In this document: piece after piece, positions 1 to 5,925 of the stretch | Layout: each line of letters starts with the position of its first letter | Numbering within the stretch: the stretch's first letter is position 1 | Assembly: GCA_014534385.1 (NCBI GenBank) | Contig: JACVRP010000047.1 | Location: 1-13,891, forward strand | DNA length: 13,891 nucleotides | Direction of reading: 5' to 3' | Origin: Cyanobacteria bacterium Co-bin13 | Lineage (GTDB): Bacteria; Cyanobacteriota; Cyanobacteriia; Phormidesmidales; Phormidesmidaceae | The notes under the pieces: generated by a model | Databases searched by the model: none | What the model saw: only the letters and a program-made list of their open reading frames with translations | Told to the model about the DNA's origin: nothing | Program-made: the position numbers and the translations under genes

Positions 1-190
1 CAAGATCAGCGTTGTTCAGACACGCATCTTCTAGGCAGCTACCCTGCAAATTAGCCCCAGACAAGTTAGCTCGGGTGAGGTTAGCCCCAGCAAAGTCCAC
101 GCCCTGCAGATTCTGCCCCGATAGGTTCCAGCCTGAGAAGTTACCGCCTCTGCAGTTTTGCCCCGGAAGGATGGCTCCATCCTCTGGCAT
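1..190 (-). CDS. Pentapeptide-repeat protein, N-terminal part (cut by window edge)
   Basis: The minus strand encodes 63 residues from an ATG at 190-188 and runs off the left edge, so the C-terminus is missing. After a short lead (MPEDGAIL) the protein settles into five-residue repeats of the A(N/D)LxX type: GGNFS, GWNLS, GQNLQ, GVDFA, GANLT, RANLS, GANLQ, then LNNADL at the edge. Such repeats fold into a right-handed square beta-helix; the family is very abundant in cyanobacteria and its cellular roles are mostly unknown. The start is well fixed: an in-frame TAG lies two codons upstream, and AGGAG sits nine bases before the ATG. Because the repeat begins almost at once, there is no room for an N-terminal signal peptide or membrane segment. 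Other domains could follow beyond the edge. Confidence 0.85.
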   Translation of the reverse strand, partial: MPEDGAILPGQNCRGGNFSGWNLSGQNLQGVDFAGANLTRANLSGANLQGSCLEDACLNNADL

Positions 191-263
191 ATCGCCCTAC
201 TCCTGAGCTGCTTGAGTGACTGGTCAATTGTTTGGATAAAAACTCATAGCTGTTTGCAGTGTA

Positions 264-291
264 TCAGGCCAGACAGCTAGGCTCGGCCTGA
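264..291. repeat. 7-bp perfect inverted repeat (hairpin)
   Basis: TCAGGCC at 264-270 is the exact complement of GGCCTGA at 285-291, separated by a 14-base loop. No T-run follows on either strand, so it is not a typical intrinsic terminator. It lies 75-100 bases upstream of the pentapeptide-repeat start codon, so it could sit in that gene's 5' leader or be an operator. Function unknown. Confidence 0.35.
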
Positions 292-497
292 CTGCCGATG
301 ACCCTTAGCTTTTACCAAGCTGTCTTGATTAGGTAATCCTACTGCACTCAGACAGCATTATATCAGTATAAAATACGTGTATTATCCATGACATTTATGC
401 TATAAAGCAAGTTCCCATCTCTTGCAGTCAGGTGCCGTATCCAATTTTGGGAGCCTGCTTGAAAGGGACAACCGTTTTACAAGCTGTTTCGTTAAAG

Positions 498-590
498 AGG
501 GAGAGCGTATGTACTTACTACTTGCTATTTTCCCTCACTGTCAGGGCCGGGAGAAACAGGCTGATGCATCAGCTATCTGTACGCTCCCTG
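498..590 (+). ncRNA. Candidate structured RNA with competing hairpins
   Basis: Read on the plus strand, 549-588 can fold into a long interrupted hairpin: GGGAG (549-553) with CTCCC (584-588), a small internal loop, ACAG (556-559) with CTGT (577-580), then GCTGA (560-564) with TCAGC (569-573), capped by a TGCA loop. That is 14 base pairs with one three-base bulge. The 3' arm can instead pair upstream: AGGGAG plus CGTA (498-503, 506-509) match TACGCTCCCT (580-589) with a two-base bulge. The two folds exclude each other. The upstream element includes the AGGGAG just before a weak ATG at 509. It matches no RNA family I recognise (not tmRNA, SRP RNA, RNase P RNA or a tRNA). The strand is a guess, because hairpins look similar on both strands. 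Confidence 0.22.
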
Positions 591-886
591 CGTCTCCACA
601 AATCCCTGTCTCTACGTCCAACGCTATCAATCAACCTGGGCAATCAGTCTGATTGCAAAATTTAGTGCTTTAGAAGACTGTTCGGTTTTTTCGACCGTGA
701 TAGACAGCAATTTCTGTGGGTAAAATTTGAGTATGCGGGATGTTTTATTTCCGTAAAATTAGCGAAAATGCTTGCATAAGAAATATGTATCGAAGGTACA
801 ATTCAGGTCTGTTGGGAATACGTTAATGTAACTCTGTTATAACCCCTGATGTTCTGGAGCCACCAAAAAGTTACCGGATTCACGCT

Positions 887-1123
887 ATGAGTAAAAATGT
901 TTCAAAAGCCGCTAAAAGCAACAGAAAGCGGTTGACTTTAGAACTTTCTCAAGATGCCTACAATCTGCTCCTAGATTTAGCAGAGTCAACCGACAAAAAC
1001 ATGGCTGATGTCTTGAGAGCTGGACTGGCTCTCTATGGTATTGCCCAGGAGGCTAAAGAGAACGGTCAAAACCTCGGCGTTGTGGAAAAAGACCGAGTCG
1101 TTAAAGAGATTTTGGTGACCTGA
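887..1123 (+). CDS. Small ribbon-helix-helix (CopG-like) DNA-binding protein
   Basis: This 78-residue protein has the layout of a ribbon-helix-helix regulator: a basic lead rich in Lys/Arg/Ser (residues 1-15), a short strand RLTLELS (15-21) that would form the DNA-contacting ribbon, a first helix (about 22-35), a turn, and a second helix (about 38-58, from NMADVLRAGLAL). Such proteins bind DNA as dimers and often repress their own operon, or act as antitoxins. No toxin-like partner lies on either side: the next gene is convergent and encodes a GNAT enzyme of the ordinary RimJ/RimL type. The ATG at 887 fits the domain start, though no clear Shine-Dalgarno sequence precedes it. The tail after residue 60 is short and charged. 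RHH assignment is by sequence pattern; the target is unknown. Confidence 0.72.
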   Translation: MSKNVSKAAKSNRKRLTLELSQDAYNLLLDLAESTDKNMADVLRAGLALYGIAQEAKENGQNLGVVEKDRVVKEILVT

Positions 1124-1173
1124 GGTTAGAGCTATCTTTTTAGCGGCTTCTTGCCAAAAAAGGAATAGATTTT

Positions 1174-1207
1174 GCAGTAAGCTTTGTTGCTTACTTGAGC
1201 GGTTTTT
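1174..1207. terminator. Probable terminator between convergent genes
   Basis: AGTAAGC (1176-1182) pairs perfectly with GCTTACT (1189-1195) around a six-base loop, and a T-run (1203-1207) follows seven bases later on the plus strand. It lies 50 bases after the ribbon-helix-helix stop codon and about 80 bases past the stop of the opposing acetyltransferase gene, so it may serve both directions. The gap between stem and T-run makes it a weak intrinsic terminator. Confidence 0.42.
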
Positions 1208-1277
1208 AACTTTGGAAACTGCTTTATATATTTAGAGGGTGAAGGTAGGTCTTGAGTTCCCGTCCCTCGTCAAGAGG

Positions 1278-1883
1278 CTAATAGCTAGCTTCAGGAGCTC
1301 CCTCTCTGAAGGAACCAGAAGACACCAGCTGCACCCTCTTCTGCCAATCCTTTGTCGTCAGCTTAAACAGGTCAAGCTCCGTGCCGCCATGGTATTGATG
1401 GGTTAGCCCTAGGGCTGTCATACCCAAGCGCTGGGCAACTGCCTTAGACCGCTCATTCTCAGGTAGGGTAACGACATAAACCTCTGCCAGTTTGAGTGTC
1501 TCAAAACCGTATTTGAGGACGGCTTGAGCTGCTTCGGTAGCAAACCCCTGGCCCCAGTAAGCAGGATTGAAGTGCCAGCCGATTTCGATGTGGCCGGAGG
1601 GCTGACGCTCTACGTTGGGTAGGCACACTAGCAGCAGGTTGCCAATGAGCTGCCCTGTCTTTGACTCCTCAACAGCCCAAGTGCCAAGACCAGGGGGGTG
1701 AGCCGTTGCCGTTCGCTGCTGGTAGCGCTTTAGACGGGCTTGAGTCGCTGCTAGGGTCGCATCAACCGTGCGATCGCCCAGCCACTGCATGACCCGCATG
1801 TCGCTGTAGATAGCAAAGGCGGCTGGCGTGTCTTGCTCCGGCAGCCAATCACGAATTTTGAGTCGCTCAGTTTGTAGATCCAT
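1278..1883 (-). CDS. GNAT-family N-acetyltransferase (RimJ/RimL type)
   Basis: The 201-residue product is a GCN5-related acetyltransferase that would move an acetyl group from acetyl-CoA to an amine. It opens with LQTERLKIRDW, the usual first strand of the RimJ/RimL subgroup. The acetyl-CoA-binding motif A is clear at about 98-118 (IEIGWHFNP, then WGQGFATEA with the Q/R-x-x-G-x-G/A pyrophosphate loop), and motif B follows at 143-155 (NERSKAVAQRLGM). The substrate cannot be read from sequence: RimJ/RimL relatives modify ribosomal protein N-termini, while others detoxify small amines. The fold should end near residue 183; the last 18 residues, rich in Ser, Gly and Glu, look added on and are encoded by DNA containing an inverted repeat. 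The gene diverges from the cyclase gene. No obvious Shine-Dalgarno precedes the ATG at 1883. Confidence 0.85.
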   Translation of the reverse strand: MDLQTERLKIRDWLPEQDTPAAFAIYSDMRVMQWLGDRTVDATLAATQARLKRYQQRTATAHPPGLGTWAVEESKTGQLIGNLLLVCLPNVERQPSGHIEIGWHFNPAYWGQGFATEAAQAVLKYGFETLKLAEVYVVTLPENERSKAVAQRLGMTALGLTHQYHGGTELDLFKLTTKDWQKRVQLVSSGSFREGAPEASY

Positions 1884-1912
1884 AAAAGGCGTTTTTACAG
1901 CTTGTAGCCAGT

Positions 1913-1943
1913 TTGGATTTTATGACGACCTCGAACTTATGAT
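1913..1943 (+). promoter_or_regulatory. Possible promoter of the cyclase gene
   Basis: TTGGAT (1913-1918) and TATGAT (1938-1943) resemble -35 and -10 boxes, but the 19-base spacing is long. They lie in the 120-bp spacer between the divergent acetyltransferase and cyclase genes and would give a leader of roughly 55 bases. This is a pattern match only. Confidence 0.25.
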
Positions 1944-2003
1944 AAGGGCAGCAACTCAAGGTGGCTGGGCTTTTCCCAACCTCGGTTTTAAGGATCGAGC
2001 CCT

Positions 2004-3260
2004 ATGACTCAGCCTATGACTCCCCATTCTCCGCCCTCTGAAGCAACTGCAGCGGCTCGTGAAATTGCCGCCACTGTTGACCAGGTTTTGCTGCGCGAGT
2101 CCCTCAGCAATGAGCTAAAGCTGGCCTATGTCAGGGGGCTATTGCTAATGGTTTCCACCAGTCTGGATATTCTGGTCTTTTTCTTTCCCCAGGCCCTAAT
2201 TGGGCAGCCATCGGTGCCGCCCACGATTGCCCTAATTGGTATTCTAGCCACGACCCTGTCGCTAGCAGTTTGGGCCTGGCTAAAGGGTCGCCGTCGAGTA
2301 GGGCTGAAAGCGCTGCCGGTGGTGATCCCTATTTTTGATGGGTTGCTGGTGGCGCTTTTTATCACCAACATTGCTCGGGTGCTGGGCGAATCCCATCCGC
2401 AGATTTTGACCAACATCACCGCCTTTTGTTCCCTGTTAGCGGTTTCGGGAGGAATGCGGCTGTACCGGCGGGCCTCGGTACTGACAACTGGGCTGGCGCT
2501 GGCCAACTTTATCTATGCAGCGGTCTTGTTTCAACTGGAGCCAGGAATTGCCCTCTTTGCCAGCATCACGATTCTGGGAACCGGGTTTTTGGGGATGTGG
2601 ATGGCGACCATTGTGCGGCGGCAGGTTAAGAGTGAGGCAGGCCGCCTGGTGGTTGAGTGGTTTTTGCCCAAAACCGTTGTAGAAACGGCTTTTGAAGCGC
2701 CTATGGAGCTGCTGCGAACGCCCCAAAGCTGTGTGGTAACGGTGTTGGTAACCGACCTGCGCAACTTTACTCACTACGCTGAGAAGTTAGAGCCGGTGGC
2801 CGTGCTGGCCTTTTTGAACCGCTGGCAGGAAGTGCAGTCGCAGATTGTGACGCAGTATGGGGGTTGGGTAGACAAGTTTATGGGCGACGGCATGCTGGCA
2901 GTGTTTGGCGCACCGGAACGGCTTGACAATGCAGCCGAAGCAGCGTTCCAGGCGGCTCTGACCATCCTTCACAAAGTTGAGGATTTTTGCCCCTTGCCGA
3001 TAGGCATTGGCCTGCATTCGGGTGAGGTGGTGGCGGGCTGTGTGGGCAGCGGTAGCCACCTCGAATTTACGGTCATTGGTGACGCGGTCAATGTTGCTGC
3101 CCGCATTGAAGGGTTAACCAAGTCGGTTAACCAGCCGCTGCTGCTGAGCCAAACCACGCAGCAGCAGCTAGAGCAGTCGTCGCAGGGGGAGTTGCGATCG
3201 CTCGGCCCCCTGCTCATTCGAGGCCGAGAAGAATCGCTGGAAATCTTTACTTTGCGCTGA
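2004..3260 (+). CDS. Membrane-bound class III adenylate/guanylate cyclase
   Basis: The 418-residue protein would make a cyclic nucleotide, probably cAMP, at the inner face of the membrane. Residues 1-44 are a soluble lead. Six hydrophobic stretches (about 46-64, 74-92, 104-123, 134-150, 158-177, 182-204) form a compact membrane domain. A short linker (205-240) joins it to a single C-terminal catalytic domain (about 243-416). Both metal-binding aspartates are present (D251 in VTDLRNF, D295 in KFMGDG), as are the substrate lysine K291 and the transition-state pair N363 and R367 (NVAAR). The residue that in class IIIa enzymes is the adenine-reading Asp is T356 (FTVIGD), which places it in class IIIb. 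All active-site residues are in one chain, so a homodimer should be active. AAGGA nine bases before the ATG supports this start; an in-frame ATG four codons later is an alternative. No response regulator, PAS or GAF domain is fused. Confidence 0.9.
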   Translation: MTQPMTPHSPPSEATAAAREIAATVDQVLLRESLSNELKLAYVRGLLLMVSTSLDILVFFFPQALIGQPSVPPTIALIGILATTLSLAVWAWLKGRRRVGLKALPVVIPIFDGLLVALFITNIARVLGESHPQILTNITAFCSLLAVSGGMRLYRRASVLTTGLALANFIYAAVLFQLEPGIALFASITILGTGFLGMWMATIVRRQVKSEAGRLVVEWFLPKTVVETAFEAPMELLRTPQSCVVTVLVTDLRNFTHYAEKLEPVAVLAFLNRWQEVQSQIVTQYGGWVDKFMGDGMLAVFGAPERLDNAAEAAFQAALTILHKVEDFCPLPIGIGLHSGEVVAGCVGSGSHLEFTVIGDAVNVAARIEGLTKSVNQPLLLSQTTQQQLEQSSQGELRSLGPLLIRGREESLEIFTLR

Positions 3261-3313
3261 AGTTTCCCCTCAGGAACCAGCAAGTGCCGTAGCAGGGAGG
3301 GGCTCCACTTTCC

Positions 3314-3319
3314 TATAAT
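3314..3319 (+). promoter_or_regulatory. Consensus -10 box upstream of trpB
   Basis: A perfect TATAAT lies 36 bases before the trpB GTG codon, which would give a leader of about 30 bases. No recognisable -35 box is seen at the right distance. It suggests that trpB is transcribed on its own and not only by read-through from the cyclase gene 95 bp upstream. Confidence 0.45.
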
Positions 3320-3355
3320 GAGGGCGACCCGTTCGCCATTCACGCCCAAACCCCT

Positions 3356-4615
3356 GTGACTCAGACACCCCTTTCCCCCCTCTCCAGCGCCGCTGCGCCG
3401 ACCGATCTCACCGTTCGTCCCGATACGCTGGGCCGCTTTGGCCGCTTTGGCGGTAAGTATGTGCCCGAGACGCTGATGCCCGCCCTGAGCGAGCTAGAGC
3501 AGGCCTACTACCAGTACCGCGACGAAGCCGATTTTCAGGCCGAACTCAATGGCCTGCTGCGGGACTACGTGGGGCGGCCTAGCCCACTCTACTTTGCCGA
3601 ACGGCTAACGGCCCAGTATGCCCGCCCCGACGGCAGCGGTCCTCAAATTTATCTGAAGCGGGAAGACCTGAACCACACCGGGGCTCACAAGATCAACAAC
3701 GCCTTGGGTCAGGTGCTGCTGGCCAAGCGCATGGGCAAGCAGCGGGTGATTGCCGAAACTGGGGCGGGTCAGCACGGCGTGGCTACCGCTACCGTCTGTG
3801 CTCGCTTTGGGCTGCAGTGCGTGATTTACATGGGTGTGCATGACATGGAGCGGCAGGCGCTCAACGTGTTTCGCATGCGGCTGATGGGGGCTGAAGTGCG
3901 ACCTGTAACGGCGGGCACCGGCACCCTAAAAGATGCCACTTCTGAAGCTATCCGGGACTGGGTCACCAACGTTGAAACGACCCACTATATTCTTGGCTCG
4001 GTGGCCGGGCCGCATCCCTACCCGATGCTGGTGCGCGACTTTCATGCCATGATCGGCACCGAAACCCGGGCCCAGTGCCAGGAGAAGTTTGACGCTCTGC
4101 CCGATATCCTATTGGCCTGTGTGGGCGGCGGCTCTAATGCTATGGGCCTGTTCCACGAGTTTGTGCAGGAAACCACGGTGCGGCTAATTGGGGTTGAGGC
4201 GGCGGGCACCAGCGTCGAGAGCGGCAAACACGCCGCCACTCTGACGGAGGGTCGGATTGGCGTGCTGCATGGGGCCATGAGCTACCTGCTGCAGGACGAC
4301 GACGGCCAGGTGATCGAGGCCCACTCCATCAGCGCCGGACTGGATTACCCCGGCGTTGGGCCGGAGCACAGCTACCTCAAAGATATTGGTCGAGCTGAGT
4401 ACTACAGCGTTACCGACCAGGAAGCGCTGGATGCGTTTAAGCGGGTGTCGCGGCTAGAGGGCATCATCCCGGCCTTGGAGACAGCCCATGCCTTTGCCTT
4501 TTTAGAAACCCTCTGCCCGCAGCTAAGCGGCAGCCCCCGCATTGTCATCAACTGCTCGGGCCGGGGCGATAAGGACGTGCAGACTGTGGCCAAAGCCCTG
4601 GGCGATCAGCTCTAG
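3356..4615 (+). CDS. trpB: Tryptophan synthase beta chain
   Basis: TrpB is the PLP enzyme that condenses indole with L-serine to make L-tryptophan, as the beta subunit of the alpha2beta2 complex. The 419-residue product is full length and highly typical: GRFGGKYVPETLMPAL near the N-terminus, the cofactor lysine K112 in HTGAHKINNA, the catalytic glutamate E135 in ETGAGQHGVA, the phosphate-binding loop GGGSNAMG (257-264), the HSISAGLDYPGVGPEHSYL segment (323-341), and SGRGDKD (401-407), whose serine contacts the pyridine nitrogen. Translation begins at GTG 3356; the first 22 residues are a poorly conserved Pro/Ser/Ala lead longer than in enterobacteria, so a slightly later start is not excluded. 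trpA is not adjacent; dispersed trp genes are normal in cyanobacteria. A -10 box upstream and a strong terminator downstream mark it as a single-gene unit. Confidence 0.97.
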   Translation: MTQTPLSPLSSAAAPTDLTVRPDTLGRFGRFGGKYVPETLMPALSELEQAYYQYRDEADFQAELNGLLRDYVGRPSPLYFAERLTAQYARPDGSGPQIYLKREDLNHTGAHKINNALGQVLLAKRMGKQRVIAETGAGQHGVATATVCARFGLQCVIYMGVHDMERQALNVFRMRLMGAEVRPVTAGTGTLKDATSEAIRDWVTNVETTHYILGSVAGPHPYPMLVRDFHAMIGTETRAQCQEKFDALPDILLACVGGGSNAMGLFHEFVQETTVRLIGVEAAGTSVESGKHAATLTEGRIGVLHGAMSYLLQDDDGQVIEAHSISAGLDYPGVGPEHSYLKDIGRAEYYSVTDQEALDAFKRVSRLEGIIPALETAHAFAFLETLCPQLSGSPRIVINCSGRGDKDVQTVAKALGDQL

Positions 4616-4639
4616 GGCAGTTTCGCAGTTAGTTTTACT

Positions 4640-4668
4640 GGGGCGCACAAGTCTGCGCCCTGGTTTTT
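4640..4668 (+). terminator. Intrinsic terminator of trpB
   Basis: GGGCGCA (4641-4647) pairs perfectly with TGCGCCC (4654-4660) around a six-base loop, with an extra G-U pair at the base, followed two bases later by five Ts (4664-4668). It starts 25 bases after the trpB stop codon and has the form of a rho-independent terminator. Confidence 0.85.
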
Positions 4669-4710
4669 GGGTGAGTTAAGTGGGCAAGTCAGATAAGCAA
4701 GGCTTTGATC

Positions 4711-5337
4711 ATGGCGGACGATTTTCAGATTTGCGATCGCGACCTCCCCGACGAACTGCTGGCCCGCTACCTTGAGGCCGATGCGATCGCCTGCGACACC
4801 GAGACAATGGGCCTGATTCCCCAGCGCGATCGTCTGTGCCTGGTGCAGCTAGCCGATCCAGCAGGGCATGTGTCAGCCGTGCGAATTGAGCTAGGTCAGC
4901 GGCAGGCCCCCAACCTCAAGCAGCTGCTGGAAGCCTCCCACAGCCTCAAGATCTTCCACTTTGCCCGCTTTGACATGGCCACCTTGCGCTATCACCTGGA
5001 GATCGAGGTGGCTCCAGTATTCTGCACCAAGATTGCCAGCAAGCTCAGCCGCACCTACAGCCCCAAACATGGCCTAAAAGACCTGATCAAAGAGCTAGAG
5101 GGCATCGAACTTGACAAGAGCGCCCAAAGCTCCGACTGGGGCAACGCCATGAATCTTTCAGAGGAGCAGCTAAGCTACGCTGCCAACGACGTGCGCTATC
5201 TCCATGCCGCTCAGCAAAAGCTGACGACCATGCTGCAGCGAGAAGGTCGGTGGGAGCTAGCCCAACAGTGCTTCCACTGCCTCCCGACCTTCGTCAGCCT
5301 AGATTTACTGCAGTACAGCAGCATTTTTGAGCATTAG
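4711..5337 (+). CDS. Ribonuclease D-like 3'-5' exonuclease (short form)
   Basis: The 208-residue protein is a DEDDy-type 3'-5' exoribonuclease domain, the type that trims RNA 3' ends such as tRNA precursors. The acidic residues for two metal ions are present: D29 and E31 in ACDTETMG (Exo I), D88 in FHFARFD (Exo II), and Y156 with D160 in YAANDVRYL (Exo III). Canonical bacterial RNase D is about 370 residues with HRDC domains after the catalytic domain; here the chain stops soon after Exo III, so no HRDC domain exists. Loss of HRDC should weaken tRNA binding, so its substrates may differ from those of E. coli RNase D. I chose ATG 4711, eight bases after AAGG, over an in-frame TTG at 4705. It follows the trpB terminator, and its stop codon is four bases from that of the opposing gene. 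Confidence 0.9.
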   Translation: MADDFQICDRDLPDELLARYLEADAIACDTETMGLIPQRDRLCLVQLADPAGHVSAVRIELGQRQAPNLKQLLEASHSLKIFHFARFDMATLRYHLEIEVAPVFCTKIASKLSRTYSPKHGLKDLIKELEGIELDKSAQSSDWGNAMNLSEEQLSYAANDVRYLHAAQQKLTTMLQREGRWELAQQCFHCLPTFVSLDLLQYSSIFEH

Positions 5338-5341
5338 CGAA

Positions 5342-5614
5342 TCATTCACGGCTGCCCGGCTCACTCCATAGAACGTAGCGGGTCAAAATTCGCATGGACT
5401 CCTGCGGCTTTGCCGTGGGAATTGGCTTGCTCCATTCAATCGCCTCAGCAAACCCCAAATGATTCATTTCATGGATCACTCGACTGCTCGCCTGGGGGGA
5501 GCCAATGACGATAATGCGAACTTTTTCCCGGCCAGATTCAGGAATCGCCTCAAATTCTGTTGGATCTTCACTCAGGGCAGTCAATTCAATGGAACCTAAA
5601 AATGCTTTAGCCAT
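5342..5614 (-). CDS. Uncharacterised 90-residue protein
   Basis: I do not recognise a characterised family. The 90-residue product is soluble with no signal peptide or membrane segment. It has a strand-like core, KVRIIVIGS (31-39), followed by a helix-like PQASSRVIHEMNHLGFAEA (about 40-58), and ends WSKPIPTAKPQESMRILTRYVLW. That pattern suggests a small alpha/beta fold. Its orderly composition favours a real gene, and I have an unsupported impression of similar short proteins in other cyanobacteria. It is convergent with the RNase D-like gene (four bases between stop codons), so the 3' ends of the two transcripts probably overlap. Upstream it diverges from a weak reading frame at 5641. No clear Shine-Dalgarno precedes the ATG at 5614. 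Confidence 0.7.
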   Translation of the reverse strand: MAKAFLGSIELTALSEDPTEFEAIPESGREKVRIIVIGSPQASSRVIHEMNHLGFAEAIEWSKPIPTAKPQESMRILTRYVLWSEPGSRE

Positions 5615-5640
5615 AGTCTGGATGCTCAGAGAGGAGGTGG

Positions 5641-5925
5641 ATGGTCAGGCTGTTTCACTCACAGGAAGATGCCCCTACCTTTAATCTGGTAAGGTTTTCC
5701 CTGCGGTTGAAAGCCTTTCAGGGCAGCTTCAAAGAGATTTTACAAATCTTTTTTGCTTACCTCCCGTGGGTCCACCGATCCCCGCAAAACCCATACCCGA
5801 GCGACAATAGAGATAGGGAATACGTCATTAGCCCCAGCCACCTGCTCAACATATACCGGTGGACTGCTCCTTCCCCTAGGGCTAATTTTGAATCAGGTTA
5901 CAACTATGCATACTCTAAGTTTTGA
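5641..5925 (+). CDS. Doubtful 94-codon reading frame behind a strong ribosome-binding site
   Basis: The frame begins at ATG 5641 directly after GAGGAGGTGG (5631-5640), nearly the full anti-Shine-Dalgarno complement, though the three-base gap from AGGAGG to ATG is short. The 94-residue translation has a basic, hydrophobic first half and a second half rich in Pro, Ser, Tyr and Asn that does not look like a folded protein. It overlaps the start of the coiled-coil gene by 20 bases in another frame, so, if translated, it could couple to that gene. It may equally be a leader region and no gene. Confidence 0.2.
   Translation: MVRLFHSQEDAPTFNLVRFSLRLKAFQGSFKEILQIFFAYLPWVHRSPQNPYPSDNRDREYVISPSHLLNIYRWTAPSPRANFESGYNYAYSKF

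Larger units (their letters stand above)
191..886. other. Gene-poor spacer of about 700 bp
   Basis: No convincing protein gene lies here. It is visibly more A/T-rich than the flanking coding DNA, especially at 340-410 and 660-800. It holds a perfect 7-bp inverted repeat (264-291), a candidate structured RNA (498-590), two copies of GTAAAATT 33 bp apart (720-727 and 753-760), and a CGGT/ACCG hairpin around 684-698. A 47-codon reading frame (509-652) has a purine-rich AGGGAGAG just before its ATG, but its composition does not look protein-like. The right end should contain the promoter of the ribbon-helix-helix gene; the best -10-like hexamer is TATAAC at 838-843, without a good -35. The left end should contain the promoter of the pentapeptide-repeat gene, which I could not pin down. 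Confidence 0.6.

Noticed and set aside
12..206. 64-codon plus-strand frame opposite the pentapeptide-repeat gene
   Set aside because: It is the antisense of a clear pentapeptide-repeat gene and its own repetitiveness comes from that repeat. It has no ribosome-binding site.
509..652. 47-codon plus-strand frame behind AGGGAGAG, in the left spacer
   Set aside because: The translation is rich in Pro, Ser, Ala and Gln with no domain, helix or membrane pattern, and the surrounding bases are better explained by hairpin pairing. Kept only as part of the structured-RNA candidate.
786..800. TGTA-N7-TACA, resembling an NtcA (nitrogen regulator) site
   Set aside because: NtcA sites need GTA-N8-TAC; the spacing here is one base short. 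A second look-alike at 507-521 is one base too long. Neither sits at a sensible distance from a recognisable -10 box.
887..1883. RHH gene plus GNAT gene as a toxin-antitoxin pair
   Set aside because: The genes are convergent, separated by 154 bases and a probable terminator, and the acetyltransferase is longer and of RimJ/RimL type, unlike GNAT toxins, which are encoded directly after their RHH antitoxin.
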